Below the pieces are notes generated by a model. It saw only the letters and a list, made by a program, of their open reading frames with translations. It made no database searches and was not told where the DNA came from. A DNA stretch of 64,000 nucleotides, from NCBI RefSeq assembly GCF_932526225.1, contig NC_064039.1, positions 17,416,639 through 17,480,638 of the forward strand. Direction: 5' to 3'. This document shows positions 22,470-35,200 of this stretch, one piece after another (position 1 is the stretch's first letter; the number at the start of each line of letters is the position of its first letter). This stretch comes from Nematostella vectensis (taxonomy: Eukaryota; Cnidaria; Anthozoa; Actiniaria; Edwardsiidae). The position numbers and the translations under genes were made by a program.

Positions 22470-23235
22470 GTACCCATATTACCTAGCTCTTGAAACCCTG
22501 TGACTGGTTGAACCGTCCCCTAAAACCCTGCACCTCCAAGACCAAGCCATTGATACCCTCTACCCCTGTGTACCAACTCATTTATAACTTGCACCCCTAT
22601 TACCTAGTTCTTGATATCATTGACCCTTATTAGCATCCCTTGAAGTCTAGTACCCGTTTTACCAACTCTTGTTACCCTGTACACCTGTAACCTCACCCAC
22701 TAACTCACTTATCTTAACTTCCCCTTCACGTCCTTATCTTAACACCCCCGAAAAAATCCCAAGTTAATCTGACCTGGATTCGAACCACGGGCCTCTTGTT
22801 TGAGAAGCGAAGCCCGTACCACTGAGCTATCGCGCCACTCTCTTGAAAACTAGAAGTAACTACCGTATAGCCTTGTTTACCCAGCCTTATAAGGTTTAGA
22901 GTAGTTTTTCCTTGATATCTCGAGAGTGGCGCTATGGCTCAGTGGTACGGGCTTCGCTTCTCAAGCAAACGGGCCAGGGTTCGAATCCAGGTAAGATAAA
23001 CTAGAGACTTTTTCAGGGGTGTTAAGGTAAGGACGGTGGCATTAGGGGGTGGGTGCACAGGGGAAAAGGGTATAAACGGCAGGGTCACAGGTGAGCAAGT
23101 TTGTAAGCGCTTGGTCATACATGGGTAAAGGGTAGTTATGTGATTAGGTGTCATAGGGGTGTAGGTCAGTTAGGATGGATACTCAGGGTAATAAGGTAGC
23201 TATTATTATTAATTATTATTATTAATTATTATAAT
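22470..23235. repeat. Unit U19, class S, 766 bp
   Basis: Minus element 22773-22836 (type F); plus element 22928-22991 intact; deletion junction near 23172; last monomer has the private AGGGTAATAAGG. Potential quadruplex present. Confidence 0.95.
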
Positions 23236-24001
23236 GTACCCATATTACCTAGCTCTTGAAACCCTGTGACTGGTTGAACCGTCCCCTAAAACCCTGCACC
23301 TCCAAGACCAAGCCATTGATACCCTCTACCCCTGTGTACCAACACATTTATAACTTGCACCCCTATGACCTAGTTCTTGATATCATTGACCCTTATTACC
23401 ATCCCTTGAAGTCTAGTACCCGTTTGACCAATTCTTGTTACCCTGTACACCTGTCACCTCACCCACTAACTCACTTATCTTAACGTCCCCTTCACGTCCT
23501 TATCTTAACACCCCCGAAAAAATCCCAAGTTAATCTGACCTGGATTCGAACCACGGGCCTCTTGTTTGAGAAGCGAAGCCCGTACCACTGAGCTGTCGCG
23601 CCACTCTCTTGAAAACTAGAAGTAACTACCGTATAGCCTTGTTTACCCAGCCTTATAAGGTTTAGAGTAGTTTTTCCTTGATATCTCGAGAGTGGCGCTA
23701 TGGCTCAGTGGTACGGGCTTCGCTTCTGAAGCAAACGGGCCAGGGTTCGAATCCAGGTAAGATAAACTAGAGACTTTTTCAGGGGTGTTAAGGTAAGGAC
23801 GGTGGCATTAGGGGGTGGGTGCACAGGGGAAAAGGGTATAAACGGCAGGGTCACTGGTGAGTAAGTTTGTAAGCGCTTGGTCATACATGGGTAAAGGGTA
23901 GTTATGTGATTAGGTGTCATAGGGGTGTAGGTCAGTTAGGATGGATACTCAGGGATATAAGGTAGCTATTATTATTGATTATTATTATTAATTATTATAA
24001 T
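23236..24001. repeat. Unit U20, class S, 766 bp
   Basis: Minus element 23539-23602 (type F; GAGCTGTCG shifts one base of its A-box side); plus element 23694-23757 with loop TTCTGAA; deletion junction near 23940; AT tract contains a single G (TTATTGATTA) that is also found in U21. Confidence 0.95.
23694..23757 (+). ncRNA. Plus tRNA-like element with CTG at the anticodon-like position (U20)
   Basis: One C-to-G change turns the loop from TTCTCAA to TTCTGAA, so the anticodon-like triplet becomes CTG. A and B boxes are intact. Only this copy has it. Confidence 0.6.
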
Positions 24002-24267
24002 GTACCCATATTACCTAGCTCTTGAAACCCTGTGACTGGTTGAACCGTCCCCTAAAACCCTGCATCTCCAAGACCAAGCCATGGGTGCACAGGGGAAAAG
24101 GGTATAAACGGCAGGGTCACAGGTGAGCAAGTTTGTAAGCGCTTGGTCATACATGGGTAAAGGGTAGTTATGTGATTAGGTGTCATAGGGGTGTAGGTCA
24201 GTTAGGATGGATACTCAGGGATATAAGGTAGCTATTATTATTGATTATTATTATTAATTATTATAAT
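24002..24267. repeat. Remnant unit U21, 266 bp
   Basis: The left arm begins normally but jumps at about 24082 (AAGCCATGGGTGCACAGGG) to the post-tRNA part of a right arm, then crosses the S-class junction near 24210. Both tRNA-like elements and the palindrome are missing. It is the second copy of a 266-bp tandem duplication of 23816-24081. Confidence 0.92.
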
Positions 24268-25500
24268 GTACCCATATTACCTAGCTCTTGAAACCCTGTG
24301 ACTGGTTGAACCGTCCCCTAAAACCCTGCACCTCCAAGACCAAGCCATTGATACCCTCTACCCCTGTGTACCAACTCATTTATAACTTGCACCCCTATGA
24401 CCTAGTTCTTGATATCATTGACCCTTATTACCATCCCTTGAAGTCTAGTACCCGTTTGACCAATTCTTGTTACCCTGTACACCTGTCACCTCACCCACTA
24501 ACTCACTTATCTTAACGTCCCCTTCACGTCCTTATCTTAACACCCCCGAAAAAAATCCCAAGTTAATCTGACCTGGATTCGACTCACGGGCCCCTTGTTT
24601 GAGAAGCGAAGCCCGTACCACTGAGCTATCGCGCCACTCTCTTGAAAACTAGAAGTAACTACCGTATAGCCTTGTTTACCCAGCCTTATAAGGTATACAG
24701 TAGTTTTTTCTTGATATCTCGAGAGTGGCGCTATGGCTCAGTGGTACGGGCTTCGCTTCTCAAGCAAACGGGCCAGGGTTCGAATCCAGGAAAGATAAAC
24801 TAGAGACTTTTTCATGGGTGTTAAGGTAAGGACGGTGGCATTAGGGGGTGGGTGCACAGGGAAAAAGGATATCAACGGCAGGGTCACAGATGTGCAAGTT
24901 GTTAAGCGCTTGGCCCTACATGGGTAAAGGGTAGTTATGTGATTAGGTGTCATAGGGGTGTAGGTCAGTTAGGATGGGTAGGCAGGGATATAGGGTAGTA
25001 AGTGCTAGGTCATAGGGGTGTAGCTTTGTTAGGGGTTGGTACTCAGGGGTATAGGGTAGTAAGTGCTAAGTCATAGGGGTGTAACTTAGTTAGAGGTGGG
25101 TACCCATGGGTATAGGGTAGTTAGTGCTACGTCGTTGGGGTGTAGCTTAGCTAGGTGTATGTACTTAGGGGTATAGGCTACTTAGTGCTAGGACATAGGG
25201 GTGTAGTTTAGTTAGGACTGGGTACACAGGGTTAGAGGGGTGTAGTTTAGTTAGGGTATAGTTTTAAGGGGTATAGGGTAGTTAGTGCTACGTCACAGGG
25301 GTGTAGCTTAGCAAGGGTTGGGTACTCAGGGGTAAAGTGTAGTTATTGCTAGGTCATGGGGGTGAGGCTCAGTTAGGGATAGGTATTCAGGAGTATAGCT
25401 TAGTTAGTGCTAGGTCGTAGGGGTGAAGCTTAGTTAGGCGTGGATACTCAGGGATATAGGGTAGCTATTATTATTAATTATTATTATTAATTATTATAAT
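24268..25500. repeat. Unit U22, class L, 1,233 bp
   Basis: Minus element 24572-24635 (type V); flank GGTATACAG; plus element 24727-24790 intact, trailer AGGAAAGAT; T5 run followed by CATGGG. Confidence 0.95.
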
Positions 25501-26735
25501 GTACCCATATTACCTAGCTCTTGAAACCCTGTGACTGGTTGAACCGTCCCCTAAAACCCTGCACCTCCAAGACCAAGCCATTGATACCCTCTACCCCTGT
25601 GTACCAACTCATTTATAACTTGCACCCCTATGACCTAGTTCTTGATATCATTGACCCTTATTACCATCCCTTGAAGTCTAGTACCCGTTTGACCAATTCT
25701 TGTTACCCTGTACACCTGTCACCTCACCCACTAACTCACTTATCTTAACGTCCCCTTCACGTCCTTATCTTAACACCCCCGAAAAAAATCCCAAGTTAAT
25801 CTGACCTGGATTCGACTCACGGGCCCCTTGTTTGAGAAGCGAAGCCCGTACCACTGAGCTATCGCGCCACTCTCTTGAAAACTAGAAGTAACTACCGTAT
25901 AGCCTTGTTTACCCAGCCTTATAAGGTATACAGTAGTTTTTTCTTGATATCTCGAGAGTGGCGCTATGGCTCAGTGGTACGGGCTTCGCTTCTCAAGCAA
26001 ACGGGCCAGGGTTCGAATCCAGGTTAGATAAACTAGAGACTTTTTCAGGGGTGTTAAGGTTAGGACGGTGGCATTAGGGGGTGGGTGCACAGGGAAAAAG
26101 GATATTAACGGCAGGGTCACAGATGTGCAAGTTGGTAAGCGCTTGGTCCTACATGGGTAAAGTGTAGTTATGTGATTAGGTGTCATAGGGGTGTAGGTCA
26201 GTTAGGGATGGGTAGGCAGGGATATGGTGTAGTAAGTGCTAGGTCATAGGGGTGTAGCTTTGTTAGGGTTTGGTACTCAGGGGTATAGGGTAGTAAGTGC
26301 TAAGTCATAGGGGTGTAACTTAGTTAGCGGTGGGTACCCATGGGTATAGGGTAGTTAGTGCTAGGTCGTAGGGGTGTAGCTTAGCTAGGTGTATGTACGT
26401 AGGGGTATAGGCTACTTAGTGCTAGGACATATGGGGTGTAGTTTAGTTAGGAGTGGGTACACAGGGTTAGAGGGGTGTAGTTTAGTTAGGGTATGGTTTT
26501 AAGGGGTATAGGGTAGTTAGTGCTACGTCACAGGGGTGTAGCTTAGAAAGGGTTGGGAACTCAGGGGTAAAGTGTAGTTATTGCTAGGTCATAGGGGTGA
26601 GGCTCAGTTAGGGGTAGGTATTCAGGAGTATAGCGTAGTTAGTGCTAGGTCGTAGGGGTGTAGCTTAGTTAGGCGTGGATACTCAGGGATATAGGGTAGC
26701 TATTATTATTAATTATTAGTATTAATTATTATAAT
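25501..26735. repeat. Unit U23, class L, 1,235 bp
   Basis: Minus element 25805-25868 (type V); flank GGTATACAG; plus element 25960-26023 intact, trailer AGGTTAGAT. Right arm contains the 1-bp-longer ACATATGGGGTG variant that becomes common after 42 kb. Confidence 0.95.
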
Positions 26736-27501
26736 GTACCCATATTACCTTGCTCTTAAAACCCTGTGACTGGTTGAACCATCCCCTAAAACCCTGCACC
26801 TCCAAGACCAAGCCATTGATACCCTCTACCCCGGTGTACCCACTCATTTATAACTTGCACCCCTATGACCTAGTTCTTGATATCATTGACCCTTATTACC
26901 ATCCCTTGAAGTCTAGTACCCGTTTGACCAACTCTTGTTACCCTGTACACCTGTCACCTCACCCACTAACTCACTTATCTTAACTTCCCCTTCACGTCCT
27001 TATCTTAACACCCCTGAAAAAATCCCAAGTTAAACTGACCTGGATTCGACTCACGGGCCTCTTGTTTGAGAAGCGAAGCCCGTACCACTGAGCTATCGCG
27101 CCACTCTCTTGAAAACTAGAAGTAACTACCGTATAGCCTTGTTTACCCAGCCTTATAAGGTTTAGAGTAGTTTTTCCTTGATATCTCGAGAGTGGCGCTA
27201 TGGCTTAGTGGTACGGGCTTCGCTTCTCAAGCAAACGGGCCAGGGTTCGAATCCAGGTAAGATAAACTAGAGACTTTTTCAGGGGTGTTAAGGTAAGGAC
27301 GGTGGCATTAGGGGGTGGGTGCACAGGGGAAAAGGGTATAAACGGCAGGGTCACAGGTGAGCAAGTTGGTAAGCGCTTGGTCATACATGGGTAAAGGGTA
27401 GTTATGTGATTAGGTGTCATAGGGGTGTAGGTCAGTTAGGATGGATACTCAGGGATATAGGGTAGCTATTATTATTAATTATTATTATTAATTATTATAA
27501 T
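26736..27501. repeat. Unit U24, class S, 766 bp
   Basis: Minus element 27039-27102 (type V combined with flank GGTTTAGAG); plus element 27194-27257, A box TGGCTTAGTGG; junction near 27440. Same unit type as U29 (5,232 bp away) and U34. Confidence 0.95.
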
Positions 27502-28735
27502 GTACCCATATTACCTAGCTCTTGAAACCCTGTGAATGGTTGAACCGTCCCCTAAAACCCTGCACCTCCAAGACCAAGCCATTGATACCCTCTACCCCTG
27601 TGTACCAACTCATTTATAACTTGCACCCCTATGACCTAGTTCTTGATATCATTGACCCTTATTACCATCCCTTGAAGTCTAGTACCCGTTTGACCAATTC
27701 TTGTTACCCTGTACACCTGTCACCTCACCCACTAACTCACTTATCTTAACGTCCCCTTCACGTCCTTATCTTAACACCCCCGAAAAAAATCCCAAGTTAA
27801 TCTGACCTGGATTCGACTCACGGGCCCCTTGTTTGAGAAGCGAAGCCCGTACCACTGAGCTATCGCGCCACTCTCTTGAAAACTAGAAGTAACTACCGTA
27901 TAGCCTTGTTTACCCAGCCTTATAAGGTATACAGTAGTTTTTTCTTGATATCTCGAGAGTGGCGCTATGGCTCAGTGGTACGGGCTTCGCTTCTCAATCA
28001 AACAGGCCAGGGTTCGAATCCAGGTAAGATAAACCATAGACTTTTTCAGGGGTGTCAAGGTAAGGACGGTGGCATTAGGGGGTGGGTGCACAGGGAAAAA
28101 GGATATTAACGGCAGGGTCACAGATGTGCAAGTTGGTAAGCGCTTGGTCCTACATGGGTAAAGGGTAGTTATGTGATTAGGTGTCATAGGGGTGTAGGTT
28201 AGTTAGGGATGGGTAGGCAGGGATATGGGGTAGTAAGTGCTAGGTCATAGGGGTGTAGCTTTGTTAGGGGTTGGTACTCAGGGGTATAGGGTAGTAAGTG
28301 CTAAGTCATAGGGGTGTAACTTAGTTAGCGGTGGGTACCCATGGGTATAGGGTAGTTAGTGCTAGGTCGTAGGGGTGTAGCTTAGCTAAGTGTATGTACT
28401 TAGGGGTATAGGCTACTTAGTGCTAGGACATAGGGGTGTAGTTTAGTTAGGAGTGGGTACACAGGGTTATAGGGGTGTAGTTTAGTTAGGGTATGGTTTT
28501 AAGGGGTATAGGGTAGTTAGTGCTACGTCACAGGGGTGTAGCTTAGCAAGGGTTGGGTACTCAGGGGTAAAGTGTAGTTATTGCTAGGTCATAGGGGTGA
28601 GGCTCAGTTAGGGGTAGGTATTCAGGAGTATAGCGTAGTTAGTGCTAGGTCGTAGGGGTGTAGCTTAGTTAGGCGTGGATACTCAGGGATATAGGGTAGC
28701 TATTAGTATTAATTATTAGTATCAATTATTATAAT
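27502..28735. repeat. Unit U25, class L, 1,234 bp
   Basis: Minus element 27806-27869 (type V); flank GGTATACAG; plus element 27961-28024 with TTCTCAATCAAACAGG and trailer AAACCATAGAC, variants shared with U30 and U35. The A and B boxes remain consensus. Confidence 0.95.
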
Positions 28736-29501
28736 GTACCCATATTACCTAGCTCTTGAAACCCTGTGACTGGTTGAACCATCCCCTAAAACCCTGCACC
28801 TCCAAGACCAAGCAATTGATACCCTCTACCCCTGTGTACCCACTCATTTATAACTTGCACCCCTATGACCTAGTTCTTGATATTATTGGCCCTTATTACC
28901 ATCCCTTGAAGTCTAGTACCCGTTTGACCAACTCTTGTTACCCTGTACACCTGTCACCTCACCCACTAACTCACTTATCTTAACGTCCCCTTCACGTCCT
29001 TATCTTAACACCCCTGAAAAAATCTCAAGTTAATCTGACCTGGATTCGAACCACTGGCCTCTTGTTTGAGAAGCGAAGCCCGTACCACTGAGCTATCGCG
29101 CCACTCTCTTTAAAAATAGAAGTAACTACCGTATAGCCTTGTTTACCCAGCCTTATAAGGTTTAGAGTAGTTTTTCCTTGATATCTCGAGAGTGGCGCTA
29201 TGGCTCAGTGGTACGGGCTTCGCTTCTCAAGCAAACGGGCCAGGGTTCGAATCCAGGAAAGATAAACTAGAGACTTTTTCAGGGGTGTTAAGGTAAGGAC
29301 GGTGGCATTAGGGGGTGGGTGCACAGGGGAAAAGGATATAAACGGCAGGGTCACAGATGTGCAAGTTGGTAAGCGCTTGGCCCTACATGGGTAAAGGGTA
29401 GTTATGTGATTAGGTGTCATAGGGGTGTAGGTCAGTTAGGATGGATACTCAGGGATATAAGGTAGCTATTATTATTAATTATTATTATTAATTATTATAA
29501 T
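28736..29501. repeat. Unit U26, class S, 766 bp
   Basis: Minus element 29039-29102 (type F, ACTGGCC); plus element 29194-29257 intact, trailer AGGAAAGAT; junction near 29440. Left arm has the ATTGGCCC variant shared with U28 and U33. Confidence 0.95.
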
Positions 29502-30735
29502 GTACCCATATTACCTAGCTCTTGAAACCCTGTGACTGGTTGAACCGTCCCCTAAAACCCTGCACCTCCAAGACCAAGCCATTGATACCCTCTACCCCTG
29601 TGTACCAACTCATTTATAACTTGCACCCCTATGACCTAGTTCTTGATATCATTGACCCTTATTACCATCCCTTGAAGTCTAGTACCCGTTTGACCAATTC
29701 TTGTTACCCTGTACACCTGTCACCTCACCCACTAACTCACTTATCTTAACGTCCCCTTCACGTCCTTATCTTAACACCCCCGAAAAAAATCCCAAGTTAA
29801 TCTGACCTGGATTCGACTCACGGGCACCTTGTTTGAGAAGCGAAGCCCGTACCACTGAGCTATCGCGCCACTCTCTTGAAAACTAGAAGTAACTACCGTA
29901 TAGCCTTGTTTACCCAGCCTTATAAGGTATACAGTAGTTTTTTCTTGATATCTCGAGAGTGGCGCTATGGCTCAGTGGTACGGGCTTCGCTTCTCAAGCA
30001 AACGGGCCAGGGTTCGAATCCAGGTAAGATAAACTAGAGACTTTTTCAGGGGTGTTAAGGTTAGGACTGTGGCATTAGGGGGTGGGTGCACAGGGAAAAA
30101 GGATATTAACGGCAGGGTCACAGATGTGCAAGTTGGTAAGCGCTTGGTCCTACATGGGTAAAGGGTAGTTATGTGATTAGGTGTCATAGGGGTGTAGGTT
30201 AGTTAGGGATGGGTAGGCAGGGATATGGGGTAGTAAGTGCTAGGTCATAGGGGTGTAGCTTTGTTAGGGGTTGGTACTCAGGGGTATAGGGTAGTAAGTG
30301 CTAAGTCATAGGGGTGTAACTTAGTTAGCGGTGGGTACCCATGGGTATAGGGTAGTTAGTGCTAGGTCGTAGGGGTGTAGCTTAGCTAAGAGTATGTACT
30401 TAGGGGTATAGGCTACTTAGTGCTAGGACATAGGGGTGTAGTTTAGTTAGGAGTGGGTACACAGGGTTATAGGGGTGTAGTTTAGTTAGGGTATGGTTTT
30501 AAGGGGTATAGGGTAGTTAGTGCTACGTCACAGGGGTGTAGCTTAGCAAGGGTTGGGTACTCAGGGGTAAAGTGTAGTTATTGCTAGGTCATAGGGGTGA
30601 GGCTCAGTTAGGGGTAGGTATTCAGGAGTATAGCGTAGTTAGTGCTAGGTCGTAGGGGTGTAGCTTAGTTAGGCGTGGATACTCAGGGATATAGGGTAGC
30701 TATTATTATTAATTATTAGTATCAATTATTATAAT
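29502..30735. repeat. Unit U27, class L, 1,234 bp
   Basis: Minus element 29806-29869 (type V, GGGCACC); flank GGTATACAG; plus element 29961-30024 intact. The left edge of the duplicated 5,698-bp block falls inside this unit, between about 29828 and 29882. Confidence 0.95.
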
Positions 30736-31967
30736 GTACCCATATTACCTAGCTCTTGAAACCCTGTGACTGGTTGAACCATCCCCTAAAACACTGCACC
30801 TCCAAGACCAAGCCATTGATACCCTCTACCCCTGTGTACCCACTCATTTATAACTTGCACCCCTATGACCTAGTTCTTGATATCATTGGCCCTTATTACC
30901 ATCCCTTGAAGTCTAGTACCCGTTTGACCAACTCTTGTTACCCTGTACACCTGTCACCTCACCCACTAACTCACTTATCTTAACGTCCCCTTCACGTCCT
31001 TATCTTAACACCCCTGAAAAAATCTCAAGTTAATCTGACCTGGATTCGAACCACTGGCCTCTTGTTTGAGAAGCGAAGCCCGTACCACTGAGCTATCGCG
31101 CCACTCTCTTGAAAAATAGAAGTAACTACCGTATAGCCTTGTTTACCCAGCCTTATAAGGTTTAGAGTAGTTTTTCCTTGATATCTCGAGAGTGGCGCTA
31201 TGGCTCAGTGGTACGGGCTTCGCTTCTCAAGCAAACGGGCCAGGGTTCGAATCCAGGAAAGATGAACTAGAGACTTTTTCAGGGGTGTTAAGGTAAGGAC
31301 GGTGGCATTAGGGGGTGGGTGCACAGGGGAAAAGGATATAAACGGCAGGGTCACAGATGTGCAAGTTGGTAAGCGCTTGGCCCTACATGGGTAAAGGGTA
31401 GTTATGTGATTAGGTGTCATAGGGGTGTAGGTCAGTTAGGATGGGTAGGCAGGGATATAGGGTAGTAAGTGCTAGGTCATAGGGGTGTAGCTTTGTTAGG
31501 GGTTGGTACTCAGGGGTATAGGGTAGTAAGTGCTAAGTCATAGGGGTGTAACTTAGTTAGAGGTGGGTACCAATGGGTATAGGGTAGTTAGTGCTACGTC
31601 GTGGGGGTGTAGCTTAGCTAGGTGTATGTACTTAGGGGTATAGGCTACTTAGTGCTAGGACATAGGGGTGTAGTTTAGTTAGGACTGGGTACACAGGGTT
31701 AGAGGGGTGTAGTTTAGTTAGGGTATAGTTTTAAGGGGTATAGGGTAGTTAGTGCTACGTCACAGGGGTGTAGCTTAGCAAGGGTTGGGTACTCAGGGGT
31801 AAAGTGTAGTTATTGCTAGGTCATAGGGGTGAGGCTCAGTTAGGGGTAGGTATTCAGGAGTATAGCGTAGTTAGTGCTAGGTCGTAGGGGTGTAGCTTTG
31901 TTAGGCGTGGATACTCAGGGATATAGGGTAGCTATTATTATTAATTATTAGTATTAATTTATATAAT
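30736..31967. repeat. Unit U28, class L, 1,232 bp
   Basis: Minus element 31039-31102 (type F); flank GGTTTAGAG; plus element 31194-31257 intact, trailer GATGAACTAG. AT tract ends TTTATATAATG. Copied as U33. Confidence 0.95.
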
Positions 31968-32733
31968 GTACCCATATTACCTAGCTCTTGAAACCCTGTG
32001 ACTGGTTGAACCATCCCCTAAAACCCTGCACCTCCAAGACCAAGCCATTGATACCCTCTACCCCTGTGTACCCACTCATTTATAACTTGCACCCCTATGA
32101 CCTAGTTCTTGATATCATTGACCCTTATTACCATCCCTTGAAGTCTAGTACCCGTTTGACCAACTCTTGTTACCCTGTACACCTGTCACCTCACCCACTA
32201 ACTCACTTATCTTAACGTCCCCTTCACGTCCTTATCTTAACACCCCTGAAAAAATCCCAAGTTGAACTGACCTGGATTCGACTCACGGGCCTCTTGTTTG
32301 AGAAGCGAAGCCCGTACCACTGAGCTATCGCGCCACTCTCTTGAAAACTAGAAGTAACTACCGTATAGCCTTGTTTACCCAGCCTTATAAGGTTTAGAGT
32401 AGTTTTTCCTTGATATCTCGAGAGTGGCGCTATGGCTCAGTGGTACGGGCTTCGCTTCTCAAGCAAACGGGCCAGGGTTCGAATCCAGGTAAGATAAACT
32501 AGAGACTTTTTCAGGGGTGTTAAGGTAAGGACGGTGGCATTAGGGGGTGGGTGCACAGGGGAAAAGGGTATAAACGGCAGGGTCACAGGTGAGCAAGTTG
32601 GTAAGCGCTTGGTCATACATGGGTAAAGGGTAGTTATGTGATTAGGTGTCATAGGGGTGTAGGTCAGTTAGGATGGATACTCAGGGATATAGGGTAGCTA
32701 TTATTATTAATTATTATTATTAATTATTATAAT
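31968..32733. repeat. Unit U29, class S, 766 bp
   Basis: Minus element 32271-32334 (type V, flank GGTTTAGAG); plus element 32426-32489 intact; junction near 32670. Copied as U34. Confidence 0.95.
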
Positions 32734-33967
32734 GTACCCATATTACCTAGCTCTTGAAACCCTGTGAATGGTTGAACCATCCCCTAAAACCCTGCACCTC
32801 CAAGACCAAGCCATTGATACCCTCTACCCCTGTGTACCAACTCATTTATAACTTGCACCCCTATGACCTAGTTCTTGATATCATTGACCCTTATTACCAT
32901 CCCTTGAAGTCTAGTACCCGTTTGACCAATTCTTGTTACCCTGTACACCTGTCACCTCACCCACTAACTCACTTATCTTAACGTCCCCTTCACGTCCTTA
33001 TCTTAACACCCCCGAAAAAAATCCCAAGTTAATCTGACCTGGATTCGACTCACGGGCCCCTTGTTTGAGAAGCGAAGCCCGTACCACTGAGCTATCGCGC
33101 CACTCTCTTGAAAACTAGAAGTAACTACCGTATAGCCTTGTTTACCCAGCCTTATAAGGTATACAGTAGTTTTTTCTTGATATCTCGAGAGTGGCGCTAT
33201 GGCTCAGTGGTACGGGCTTCGCTTCTCAATCAAACAGGCCAGGGTTCGAATCCAGGTAAGATAAACCATAGACTTTTTCAGGGGTGTTAAGGTAAGGACG
33301 GTGGCATTAGGGGGTGGGTGCACAGGGAAAAAGGATATTAACGGCAGGGTCACAGATGTGCAAGTTGGTAAGCGCTTGGTCCTACATGGGTAAAGGGTAG
33401 TTATGTGATTAGGTGTCATAGGGGTGTAGGTTAGTTAGGGATGGGTAGGCAGGGATATGGGGTAGTAAGTGCTAGGTCATAGGGGTGTAGCTTTGTTACG
33501 GGTTGGTACTCAGGGGTATAGGGTAGTAAGTGCTAAGTCATAGGGGTGTAACTTAGTTAGCGGTGGGTACCCATGGGTATAGGGTAGTTAGTGCTAGGTC
33601 GTAGGGGTGTAGCTTAGCTAAGTGTATGTACTTAGGGGTATAGGCTACTTAGTGCTAGGACAAAGGGGTGTAGTTTTGTTAGGAGTGGGTACACAGGGTT
33701 ATAGGGGTGTAGTTTAGTTAGGGTATGGTTTTAAGGGGTATAGGGTAGTTAGTGCTACGTCACAGGGGTGTAGCTTAGCAAGGGTTGGGTACTCAGGGGT
33801 AAAGTGTAGTTATTGCTAGGTCAAAGGGGTGAGGCTCAGTTAGGGGTAGGTATTCAGGAGTATAGCGTAGTTAGTGCTAGGTCGTAGGGGTGTAGCTTAG
33901 TTAGGCGTGGATACTCAGGGATATAGGGTAGCTATTATTATTAATTATTAGTATTAATTATTATAAT
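32734..33967. repeat. Unit U30, class L, 1,234 bp
   Basis: Minus element 33038-33101 (type V); plus element 33193-33256 with the CAATCAAACAGG variant. Copied as U35; differs from it at 33662 (CAAAGGGG against CATAGGGG). Confidence 0.95.
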
Positions 33968-35200
33968 GTACCCATATTACCTAGCTCTTCAAACCCTGTG
34001 ACTGGTTGAACCATCCCCTAAAACCCTGCACCTCCAAGACCAAGCCATTGATACCCTCTACCCCTGTGTACCCACTCATTTATAACTTGCACCCCTATGA
34101 CCTAGTTCTTGATATCATTGACCCTTATTACCATCCCTTGAAGTCTAGTACCCGTTTGACCAACTCTTGTTACCCTGTACACCTGTCACCTCACCCACTA
34201 ACTCACTTATCTTAACGTCCCCTTCACGTCCTTATCTTAACACCCCTGAAAAAATCCCAAGTTAATCTGACCTGGATTCGAACCACGGGCCTCTTGTTTG
34301 AGAAGCGAAGCCCGTACCACTGAGCTATCGCGCCACTCTCTTGAAAAATAGAAGTAACTACCGTATAGCCTTGTTTACCCAGCCTTATAAGGTTTAGAGT
34401 AGTTTTTCCTTGATATCTCGAGAGTGGCGCTATGGCTCAGTGGTACGGGCTTCGCTTCTCAAGCAAACGGGCCAGGGTTCGAATCCAGGTAAGATAAACT
34501 AGAGACTTTTTCAGGGGTGTTAAGGTTAGGACTGTGGCATTAGGGGGTGGGTGCACAGGGGAAAAGGATATAAACGGCAGGGTCACAGATGTGCAAGTTG
34601 GTAAGCGCTTGGTCCTACATGGGTAAAGGGTAGTTATGTTATTAGGTGTCATAGGGGTGTAGGTTAGTTAGGGATGGGTAGGCAGGGATATGGTGTAGTA
34701 AGTGCTAGGTCATAGGGGTGTAGCTTTGTTAAGGGTTGGTACTCAGGGGTATAGGGTAGTAAGTGCTAAGTCATAGGGGTGTAACTTAGTTAGCGGTGGG
34801 TACCCATGGGTATAGGGTAGTTAGTGCTAGGTCGTAGGGGTGTAGCTTAGCTAAGTGTATGTACTTAGGGGTATAGGCTACTTAGTGCTAGGACATAGGG
34901 GTGTAGTTTAGTTAGGAGTGGGTACACAGGGTTATAGGGGTGTAGTTTAGTTAGGGTATGGTTTTAAGGGGTATAGGGTAGTTAGTGCTACGTCACAGGG
35001 GTGTAGCTTAGCAAGGGTTGGGTACTCAGGGGTAAAGTGTAGTTATTGCTAGGTCATAGGGGTGAGGCTCAGTTAGGGGTAGGTATTCAGGAGTATAGCG
35101 TAGTTAGTGCTAGGTCGTAGGGGTGTAGCTTAGTTAGGCGTGGATACTCAGGGATATAGGGTAGCTATTATTATTAATTATTAGTATTAATTATTATAAT
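33968..35200. repeat. Unit U31, class L, 1,233 bp
   Basis: Minus element 34271-34334 (type F); plus element 34426-34489 intact. Left arm starts CTCTTCAAACCC, which removes the usual TTG codon. Right arm has GTTATGTTATT. Copied as U36. Confidence 0.95.
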
